Shown here in pieces: positions 56,079 through 64,000 of a stretch of DNA of 64,000 bases. Below the pieces are notes generated by a model. That model had not been told where the DNA came from. It did not search any database and saw nothing but the letters and a program-made list of their open reading frames with translations. The translations under genes and the position numbers were made by a program. Origin of the DNA: Dinochytrium kinnereticum. Taxonomy: Eukaryota > Chytridiomycota > Chytridiomycetes > Chytridiales > Chytridiaceae. The stretch's first letter is position 1. Each line of letters begins with the position of its first letter. The DNA lies in assembly GCA_027604005.1 (NCBI GenBank), contig JADGJT010000053.1, forward strand, positions 21,756-85,755, given 5' to 3'.

Positions 56079-58126
56079 TTAACATTGAGTGTTCTTTAAA
56101 CTTGGCCTCACAAACTGCTTGTAGACGTAAAGGTGCAAAGGCCGTATTGGTGCAATCCCGTCTTTAATCCTAGACCCTGTGTCATCAAAATAAAACAATC
56201 CCTGGGGCCTATAAGCCACAACTCCGTGGGCAATCAGACTTCTCAACACCACCCTTGGTCCACTCTGATCATTTCTGGAAATGTCACTGCTTCCTTCGGT
56301 AGCTTTCCGAATGGCATCCAAAGCCTCGGAGTAGGAGATGAATCCATTTGGACTGTCCGCAAGCGCATCAAACAAGGCAACGAACTGGTAAGGTGTCCAG
56401 TGGGGTGATGGGTTTGGATCGAAGGTGCTCAATGATATGTCTGTGGGATAATTATTCGTTGTGGTTGGATGTTCAGGTTCAGTTGTATGGGTTTCGTAGC
56501 AAGGATGGTTGAGCTTTTCTTCCAGCCACCTTACTGAGGCAAAGATGTCGGGGAAGGAGTTGATACGGTCGTGAATGACCTTCTTGGTTTCGGCGGGTGA
56601 GAGCGGCCTGATGACTGGCTCGTCGGAACTACGATTGATCACGTTGACAGAACTTGTAGAAGGGTCGATAATCTCAACCAAAGCGATAATACTGGCGATA
56701 GCATTTAAATCGGAGGCTCTACCTCCAACAACAGGGAAAACAAATTCTTCAAATAGCTCCGCAGCAAGTTCTACGATCGGGTTTTGGTCCATAGCCCACT
56801 TCTCCTCTGGACTGGCAGTATCATCAAAGGAGAATGGGGTATAATACCCAAAGTTAACGCGAAGTTGCTCAAGAAAGTATGCCCTCGCATGATCACGGCT
56901 CAAATCGGAAAAGGGAAGGATGGCAGCTACCTCCTTTGCAGCAAGAGGCAAGAGAAGGTGATGAAGAAACGCCGGCGAGGAGACCAAGATTATTGACACG
57001 CCTCGCTTCCTCGCCAATCCAACAATGTTTGACACGAATAAGCCGATCGCTTTGTACCCAACTTCGGTTCTTGCAAGTCTCATCAAGGCCTCGCAGCCTT
57101 CAAAAATGACGATTCCCTTGTCTGGAACGAGCCGGGTTGTTTGCTCAAGGACGCTATTAAATGCGCTCAGAATCGCCACTTCGTCGTCAACAGGAGGTAG
57201 ATTTGCTGCGGCTATTGAAGGATTGGGGCTGATATTACCCCAATCTCCTAATATGGCACTTGCAACGGCACCGATTATCGCTATGATGCCTTGCACCAAG
57301 AACCGCCAGGGAAGCCCTGCAGGATCCTGAAATTGATATTGCCGTTTATAGAAGTTAGAGAATGTTGAAAAGAAAACAAAAATACTCAAGCGGTAAACGC
57401 ACCTTTTCAATTTGAGACGCCCAAACTCTCACATCAAGTGATATATTCGATGAGGCAAGATCAATGACGCGAACTGGTATACCATGCAGCTCATCAAAAT
57501 CGCCCCCAAACACTTTGGAGATCAAAGCAGTTCCCATTCTCGGAATGGGCGGGCAGACCACAGCGAGCCTCCCAGCCATTCTGGAAACCCTCACCATTTG
57601 AGCAATAATAGCCCAGTGAATGGGATCCTGCTCAGACTTGTCCAGAACGTCATCTGCAATTGCCATTTGTCTGTGGATTGACCTCTGAACTTCTCCCGAT
57701 ATCTCCCGCTCCGTGTGTTTTGAAGAGGAGGCCCAGCCGGGTAGCAGGATTCTGCGAACTAAACCGTTCAAATTGCCCACAGTGAACTTCACTTTCCCCG
57801 CTGAGGTGTCAAGACGGTCGCATCTCCGTCGGACGACGCCTCCCGTTCTTCGAATCTCAACGTCAGCGATTCCTCCTTTATTTGAAACGGGAGCGCCCAT
57901 CTTCATTACTGTCCAAAAAGTCTGTTACGGGGCATGTCAGAACAAACACAACAAAAAAGCTTTTTTATTAACGATGGGGTTAGCTGATGATGATAAGAAA
58001 ACATACAATTGCGGCGGCTGTAACAGATATGGAAAGCGCGGGATCAGCGGTTATCCTAGATGCAACTGATACTGCTCCGCCATAGACCACCTTAGTGGCA
58101 GACCATACAGCGTCAAGGCTCTCCAT
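56079..58126 (-). CDS. Unrecognised large protein with one membrane segment
   Basis: I do not recognise a family. Three exons give about 630 residues: MESLDAVWSATKVVYGGAVS, an intron, TFWTVMKMGAPVSNKGG and a middle domain (RLAVVCPPIPRMGTALIS). A second intron near 57340 is followed by a hydrophobic helix, FLVQGIIAIIGAVASAILG. The C-terminal part includes KGIVIFEGCEALMRLARTEV and RKRGVSIILVSSPAFLHHLL, which look like a Walker-B strand and following strand of a P-loop or Rossmann fold, but no Walker A is visible. The last segment, TPYQFVALFDALADSPNGFI then VVLRSLIAHGVVAYRPQG, is winged-helix-like. The whole could be a degenerate NTPase of a membrane. Confidence 0.75.
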
Positions 58127-58156
58127 TTTTCCCAAAAAAAATTATTAGGAAAGGCG

Positions 58157-59410
58157 TCAATGAGATGGAGACCCAGACGACGACAACGAGGCGCTGTGAT
58201 GCAGATTAAAGCGATATTCCTTGTACTTCTGCAGAATCTCCTCCGAGTTTTTCCTCATGCGCTCTTCAATTGCCTGCTTTTCAGACCTGTGGAGCAGTAA
58301 AGAATAGGAACATAAGAAACGATCGCGCGGAAATACTGCAACTCACTCTGGAATCTTAAGATACTCCATCCTGCATTCTATGGCATGAAGTGCCTCATCA
58401 GCAATCGCATGCGATCGAGATGGTGCCTCGGAAGCGATCTTTCTCACACATTCCTCAAAGATATCAACCTTGAGGTTTTCTGCCAGGGTCTTGGTTTCTC
58501 GCGTCCATTCCCGAGGGTTAGGGGGCAGAGTTACTCTTTCCCCAGTAGTTTCGGGCTGACTGTCCAGCTCAGCTTCTAGCCTGTCGATCTCGTCATGCAG
58601 AAAGCGGAATATCTGATCTACCTCTTGTGTTGTTGTTGGATTGCATGGCATATGGATGTTTCCTATCATTTGCTCATGGCGTAGGAAGGAGGTCATGCCG
58701 AATTGTTCCATGATGCTGCGCACCTCATCGGGGCTTCCCACAAGCATCTTTATCTCGTCAGGAAGCGCGAGTGAGTCTGGTAACTCCAAGGGGCTCTCAC
58801 TGGCATTTCCGATACCATCAATCAAAACTGTTTCGGATAAGGACAGAGTTGAATCGGTGCCAACTCCGTCGAAAAGGATGTTCACCGGGTCCGCCATTGG
58901 GGTTTCTTGAGAGAACCAAAAATCATTCACGGCCTCAACGTCGTTAGGTGTGCCCTGGGAGGCATTCTCGACGTCCAAAATAAAGGTTGAGAAAAAGTCC
59001 CCATTTGGATTCGTGGACTCAGGCGATGTTTGGTGTTCTTTTATGAGATCGGGAGTGGCGTTGCCATCCACGTCCATATTAAGGGCGGCTTCCAGCAAGT
59101 TCTCATCGTCGCCCTGGTACGTTAGCAAGACGAGTTCATGACTGTCACCTACATGTAGAAGGTCCAACATATTACAGTTGCTCATTCCGATATGACTATC
59201 AAAGTCTCCCTTTCCTATCACTTCTAAAGGATTTCTCTTGGTATCTGCAACGCTTAGAAGGCGCGTCAGGTCGTCCCATAACATGTCGGTCATGATTCCT
59301 TCCTTTTCCTTTGCTTTGCCCTTCCCCTTGTCTTTCGATAAGATTGGAGTGGCTCTCTTGCCGTCTTGCTCAGCAGTTCCGTCTCCGTTGCCTTGCACAG
59401 AGGAATGCAT
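58157..59410 (-). CDS. Unrecognised acidic protein
   Basis: Two exons from ATG 59410. It has a Lys/Gly-rich start (LSKDKGKGKAKEKEGIM), a long acidic, Ser/Asp/Leu-rich region, and a helical C-terminal part (EVDQIFRFLHDEIDRLEAEL, DIFEECVRKIASEAP, RMEYLKIPE) joined to SEKQAIEERMRKNSEEILQK and a Ser-rich end. No domain is recognised. The acidic, hydrophobic-spaced middle resembles a transactivation region, and the coiled C-terminus may oligomerise; both are inference. It lies head to head with LRRC51 (309 bp apart). Confidence 0.7.
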
Positions 59411-59719
59411 TTTTGTTTCTCTCTTTTCGTGATATATCTTGCTTTTGTCTTCGAAGGGGACGTGTGTCCTTCAACTGTCGCATCAATGTCGCTGTAGGCA
59501 TCGGTGGATTAACTGGACAGCGACAATTTTGGATGGGATTTTCGCGTGATTTGCGCCGAGCACTTAGGAAACTTGACGGAGACGCTGTTCACTGACTGAC
59601 ACTGTGGATGCTGCGATGAAGGCACCGATAGCAGGAAAGCTCGGGAGAGATAATCTTCACAACCAGGTATGGGCTGGATGGATTGAGATTCGTGTCTCTG
59701 CTTTCTTCGATGGGTTGTC
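59411..59719. other. Divergent promoter region
   Basis: Region between the starts of the acidic protein (minus) and LRRC51 (plus). No other feature is seen. Confidence 0.5.
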
Positions 59720-60639
59720 ATGAGGCCATTTGATAGGGGCCGTTCACTGGGCTCATTACTACATCGTTATTTCAATTATTATGCAAAGGTAACGAGTAAA
59801 CTATCGGAGAAATGGGCCGTCGTGCCAAAGGCGCCGCTTGATTTCTCATTCAAGGACATTGTGAATTTAGAGGGTGGGTAGCTTGCTCATATCTGTGAAC
59901 CCAAAGATGGCTTATTCTTTTTCCTATTTGGTTATTCGAATAACAGATGCGGTCACTGAAGAGCCAAGAAAAAGATCACAGGTTGAAAGCTGTTACATTC
60001 TTCGTTGTAAGTGTCATAAAGCTGACATTACCCTTCAATATACGTAAGAAACTTGCGACAAATCTCCACCAAACAGCCATCACCACCGCCATCCGTTTGC
60101 CAAACAACAGAATCACGTCCCTAGATCACCTCACATCGGTCGCCATGAAACTTGGAAGCACGCTTCAAAATATTGGATGGATTGACTTATCCTTTAACTG
60201 CCTGAAGACGATAGATAAGGTGTGGTGAATAAGTCTCCCAAAAGCTATATATTCAAACAACGATGGACCACAGGAACTTTTACACTTTCCAAATCTGAGC
60301 ACCCTCTACCTTCACGCCAACGAGATCACCAACCTCTCCGAGATAGACAAGCTTAGCAATTTTCGAAAGCTTCGCACGCTCACTCTCCACGGCAACCCCA
60401 TGGAAAACGCGGCAGGGTACCGCTACAATGTCATTTCACGCGTCCCTGGGATAAAGCACCTTGACTTCTGTGTTATCACAAAACAGGATCGTCTCACTGC
60501 TCGAACTTTGATTGAAAGGATGGGGAAGAGAGGAAGAGGACATATGGGGGGTGCAGGGTTGGCAGGGGCGGGTGGTGCTTCTGGAGATGGGGAGAGCTCT
60601 GGAGCTTCTGGGCAAAGCGCGGCAGAGGCGGCTCCTTGA
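59720..60639 (+). CDS. LRRC51: LRRC51-like leucine-rich repeat protein
   Basis: Short LRR protein found mainly in ciliated eukaryotes. Exon 1 (ATG 59720) ends in KAPLDFSFKDIVNLE, followed by an intron, DAVTEEPRKRSQ, another intron, LPNNRITSLDHLTSVAMKLG, then IGWIDLSFNCLKTIDKV. A last intron leads to FPNLSTLYLHANEITNLSEI, RTLTLHGNPMENAAGYRYNV and KHLDFCVITKQDRLTA. The PLDFSF / EEPR / WIDLSFN / LTLHGNPME / YR / DF..VTK.DR.TA series matches LRRC51 throughout. The C-terminal tail is Gly/Ala/Ser-rich and species-specific. Function beyond the ciliary association is not known to me. Confidence 0.88.
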
Positions 60640-61252
60640 GTGGATAATTGCTTTCATACTTCATTTACTACTGGTTTTAATAACGATAATGTGCATAATT
60701 GATTATTTTTACAAATCAACCACTGGTTGATGTTGGATTGATTGACTGCGATCCATGTTCTTGGCCCAAGCATGTGAGCAGTTGACCAGCAATCAAGTGC
60801 ACACTCAGTAACTGCGAACCCACAAACACGCTATATCACATGCTCTTCGTGGCTCAACCACGCCTTTTGATTTGTTTACAGAGTCTGCTCCTTTTGGGTT
60901 GTCTCAAACACCAATCATCTCAGTGTCAAAGATTTATGAAACACATCTCGTTTTTGAAGGTAAACAAGAACAGCTCAGGTTAAGTCTAACGACAGATGAT
61001 TATTAAGTCCAATGGATACGGTGAGAACTAAGTCGATTGCTCAGCGGAAACACAATAAATGAAAAGACTCAGAAGGGTCCCTCTCCTTTATCAATAATAC
61101 CACCAACAACAAGTATACAAAAAAAACCTACAGTCACTCTGAGTTTCAGATACAAACGTGAAAGATCCCTCATCTGTTGAATAAAAAGAAACCCCTCGCC
61201 CCAGTCCTCCAACTACATCCTTATAGACTTCCATAGAACAAGAAGATAAAAA
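60640..61252. other. Intergenic region between LRRC51 and the receptor gene
   Basis: 3' flank of LRRC51 and promoter region of the receptor. AT-rich with no recognisable gene or repeat. Confidence 0.5.
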
Positions 61253-62972
61253 ATGCTTGAATCGCGTGCCGCCACGAGTGGGAACAGCACCGCCTTTGCT
61301 TGCCCTCCTCCACTGATTGCAGACCCCAATCCGCTGTTCAAGAAGGATAACTGCAACAATGGATGCTGCATTCCCTGTCCCAGATCAAACGCCTTTTACC
61401 CCCCCAACCAAATCGACACACTCTACTTTGCCTACCGCTTTCTCTTTATCTTCAGTAAGTTATTGGGGAAGAGAGTTCCGTCACGAGGGGATGAAGTGCT
61501 AACATGACTCGTTCTGAAGGTGCGTTGTGCGCTCTGATGGTCGTCATCTCTCACCTGGCTCTTCATCGCCGCCGACGTTTTCAGGGGTCGTTGATTGCTG
61601 CCAATAATATTGGAGTGTTCATGCTGGCTGGATCGACGTTCCTGACCATACCGGATATGAACAACTTGTTGTGCGCTTCACAATATGAGGAGGCCACTTT
61701 CACCAACAACAACCTTTGCTACGCTCAAGGTAGCATCTTCATCCTTGGCGCGAGCTTGGCGGTCATATATGCCAGCAGTATGTAGCTAGCAACCCTGCCC
61801 TTCTCTTTCACAGATTTTCCTCCCAAACATGAATGCTAAACTCTTGGGTCTTTTAATTAGATATAATAGTAAACCTTCACCTCAGCGTGGTTTGGAGGAA
61901 CAAGGTCATGGAAAAGTTTCCTGTCACGGTACACGTGATTTCCTGCATGGCGGCGTTCGCAATGTCTTTCCCCATCATCTACACCAAGTCAGGAACCACC
62001 ATGCCGACCTTTTACTGCACGGTTCAGCCAGAGAAAGCCAATGCTTGGTACTTTGCTCCTCAGTCTGTTCTCTTGGGTGTTTCGGTTATCCTGCATATTT
62101 GCACGGCTGGATTTATCTACAGCGTGTCCAGGGGTACCGCTGATGATGCTAAGAAGTGGGTTAGACAGCAGGTTCGAATGCAGTGGAGGTATGTTTCTCC
62201 TTGGGGTTTCTTCATTTCCATGGTTTTTGCCTGTTTGTGAATGAAAACTAACGGATGATCGCATTTTTCTTGATTCAGGTCCATGCTTCTGACCTTTGTC
62301 TTCCTCTTCACCTGGCTCCAGTTCTTCCTCATCTTTGAGATCGCCCTTCCAAAAGTTATCGGGGTGAACAGCTCAACTCCGTGGGTGGTGGAATGGGTCA
62401 AATGCGTGATCAAGAACGCACCCAACGGTCAAGAAATCTGCAGCAAGGTCGCCGGTCCAAACGTCCTTGACGTGAGAATCGTGTCCCCTTTCCTTGTTCT
62501 CGGGGGTCTCGTTGGATTCTTCAATGTCCTCATCTTCATGACTCAAGGCTCATTGTTCAGAGAATGGCATGAACTCATCACCGGGATCCCGATGGACGAG
62601 ACCTCATCCTTCGACGGGCAATCATCGCACGGTCAAAGCGCTCATGGAGGTCGTAGCCAGACTGGATCTTCCAACCGCGTGTCGATTGGCCCATCTAAAG
62701 TGGAGTCGGCAAAGAAGGAGGTGAACAGGGGCAGGAGTGATAGCGCTGTTAGCAATATTTCTAAACCTGCATCGGTTAGAACGAGATCTGATAGTGAGTC
62801 GACGGCGTTGAATGTTCAGACTCGTGATGGTGGGTTTGAGATGCACAGATTGCCTCAGTCGCCGGCTTTGTTGTGCCCTGCCTCTGATTCACCTGAGGAA
62901 CCTCCGCAGCAGTTTCCAGGTAGTCACTACCATCAGCTTGCCCCTACGTACCAACGCTACGGCCAGTATTAA
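61253..62972 (+). CDS. Frizzled/Smoothened-like seven-helix receptor without CRD
   Basis: Predicted plasma-membrane G-protein-coupled receptor. The extracellular N-terminus is short and Cys-rich (FACPPPLIADPNPLFKKDNC, CCIPCPRSNAFYPPNQID), as in the Frizzled/Smoothened-like sans-CRD receptors of amoebae and some fungi. Four exons supply the helices: LYFAYRFLFIFS, ALCALMVVISHLAL, NNIGVFMLAGSTFLTIPDMN, SIFILGASLAVIYAS, VHVISCMAAFAMSFPIIYT, SVLLGVSVILHICTAGFIYS, MLLTFVFLFTWLQFFLIFEI and FLVLGGLVGFFNVLIFMTQG. The cytosolic tail is Ser-rich, with SKVESAKKEVNRGRSDSAVS. No Frizzled CRD and no KTxxxW motif seen. Confidence 0.78.
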
Positions 62973-63061
62973 GGCGTTTGTTTAAAGTTGTGGACTGTAA
63001 ATACTTTTGTTAGAAACTCTATGTAAATGTATGTGAAAGACTGTGACTAAAAAGATGTAAT

Positions 63062-63961
63062 TTAAACGACGTGAACGCTCAAAACTCTTCTTTCCACATC
63101 AATAACAATCCTCATCAGTCTCTCAGTCCCCCACTCTCGGTCCCCTCTCTCATCCTCTTCCTCCAAAAGCCTCGGCATCCCAACAAGATAAGCCGGCAAG
63201 AACCGATCAACAAATTCCCTAACCTGCCCTTCAGACATGGCATTCTCAACCCCAACGCGCTTTCTCAACTCATCTTCTTGCTGCCCTCTCCATCTGTGCA
63301 CCCAAAGCTGAAGGTCGTTCAGGGATGGAGGGCATAGGTGAATCAGGGCATCGAGGAAGGGACGCAGCGTTGATGTCAACGTTTCGAGGTTCTTTTGAAG
63401 TCGGATGAGATGATTGACAGGGTGCATGCGAAGAGGTGAGGTTGGGGGACTTGCCACAACAAGTTCTTGAAGCTTGTCGTTGCTAGGCGAGAGATCAAGA
63501 GGTCGGAACCCTACGCACCATCCTTCAAACAAAACCACAGAAACAGGCAATGAAACTTCGCTCCATTCACCACGCCCCGCCCTATCTCCGAGCCCCGCAT
63601 GCATTGATTTGATGTATTTAGGAATATCCACCCGACCACCCACCCTATTCTCTTTCAAAGCTTTCAGCACCTCCACCATCAACCCAAGGTCGTGTGTCCC
63701 AGGATTACCCCTGAACTGAAGCAGGTCATCGCCGGCGTGGGTGGTAGCAATGGCAAGCTGATCCTCTCTTGGTAGGTAAAAGTCGTCCAGAGACATGCTC
63801 GCCACTTTCACTCTGGAAGCTTGGAGAAGGGAGACGATCGTGTTCGTGAGTGTCGTTTTGCCTGATCCTTGTGGACCGGATATGCCGATGAAGAGGGGGT
63901 GCGGTGAGGTGTGGGATTCGAGCCATTTTAGGATCTGGGCATGCGCGATGGAGGAGGACAT
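63062..63961 (-). CDS. P-loop kinase, D-glycerate 3-kinase/Tda10-like
   Basis: Cytosolic kinase of the uridine-kinase-like fold, single exon. The Walker A is GISGPQGSGKTTLTN. It is followed by VKVASMSLDDFYLPREDQLA (catalytic Asp and lid Arg), LLQFRGNPGTHDLGLMVEVL, VDIPKYIKSMHAGLGDRAG, VVLFEGWCVGFRPL (Walker B-like) and LQLWVHRWRGQQEDELRKRV, which binds the substrate side. The closing helix is FVDRFLPAYLVGMPRLL. It matches plant glycerate kinase and yeast Tda10; which substrate is used cannot be decided. About 299 residues, normal length. Confidence 0.88.
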   Translation of the reverse strand: MSSSIAHAQILKWLESHTSPHPLFIGISGPQGSGKTTLTNTIVSLLQASRVKVASMSLDDFYLPREDQLAIATTHAGDDLLQFRGNPGTHDLGLMVEVLKALKENRVGGRVDIPKYIKSMHAGLGDRAGRGEWSEVSLPVSVVLFEGWCVGFRPLDLSPSNDKLQELVVASPPTSPLRMHPVNHLIRLQKNLETLTSTLRPFLDALIHLCPPSLNDLQLWVHRWRGQQEDELRKRVGVENAMSEGQVREFVDRFLPAYLVGMPRLLEEEDERGDREWGTERLMRIVIDVERRVLSVHVV

Positions 63962-63979
63962 GTTTATGTTTCGGTTACG

Positions 63980-64000
63980 TTTTTTTTTTTTTTTTTTTTT
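63980..64000. repeat. Poly-T run at the window edge
   Basis: 21 consecutive T end the window. It is probably a simple homopolymer 5' of the kinase gene, or an assembly end. Confidence 0.8.

Noticed and set aside
63980..64000. Poly-T as a telomere or transposon tail
   Set aside because: No telomeric repeat unit or target-site duplication; simple homopolymer at the window end.

Overview
The window is nuclear DNA of a flagellated (zoosporic) fungus, most likely a chytrid-grade lineage. It carries fungal-type genes (a DUF1748 small protein, Scn1-type TatD protein, Tda10-type kinase, JHD1-type demethylase) next to genes normally kept only by species that build motile cilia (DNAAF4, LRRC49, ODAD1/CCDC63, a FAM161-like protein, LRRC51). 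Genes are packed tightly on both strands and broken by very short GT-AG introns; most that I resolved are 36-45 nt, often with a CTAAT/CTAAC-like branch site. I cannot name the species. Spliced structures were worked out by eye, so terminal coordinates are firmer than every internal junction.

Layout. 1-728: 3' part of DNAAF4. 771-2272: ORMDL and VAP, head to head. 2397-4826: PHD-JmjC demethylase. 4904-7188: LRRC49. 7211-10511: IPI1/TEX10. 10581-11732: unknown. 11855-15242: ODAD1-like, a small acidic protein and ribosomal P2. 15863-17970: NPL4. 19089-24574: RPL6, RIO2 and REV1. 24611-31579: RPN7, FAM161-like, SNAPC4-like and TTC4/CNS1. 31643-35052: aminotransferase and PP2C. 35419-38677: small unknown, TMEM19, DUF1748 and a TatD-family protein. 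38714-42955: arrestin-UIM-SH3 protein and F-box/LRR protein. 44020-51690: MATE, SLC41 and LtrA-domain membrane proteins. 52773-55442: PB1-ZZ-ZZ-UBA autophagy-receptor-like protein. 56079-59410: two unrecognised proteins. 59720-60639: LRRC51. 61253-62972: Frizzled/Smoothened-like receptor. 63062-63961: glycerate-kinase-like P-loop kinase. The window ends in poly-T.

Two themes recur. One is the cilium/basal body: assembly factor, docking complex, tubulin polyglutamylase complex and a centriolar protein. The other is ubiquitin and proteostasis: RPN7, NPL4, UIM-arrestin, F-box protein, p62-like receptor, the REV1 ubiquitin-binding motif and the Hsp90 co-chaperone TTC4. There is also a ribosome set: P2, L6, RIO2 and IPI1. 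I see no mobile element, CRISPR array, tRNA or secondary-metabolite cluster. The most unusual signals are a 23-nt CATCC-type element shared exactly, and in the same orientation, by the upstream regions of the two ribosomal-protein genes; an 11-nt micro-exon holding a catalytic histidine of the JmjC demethylase; a stop/start ATGA overlap between TTC4 and SNAPC4; and the arrestin-UIM-SH3 and PB1-ZZ-ZZ-UBA architectures.
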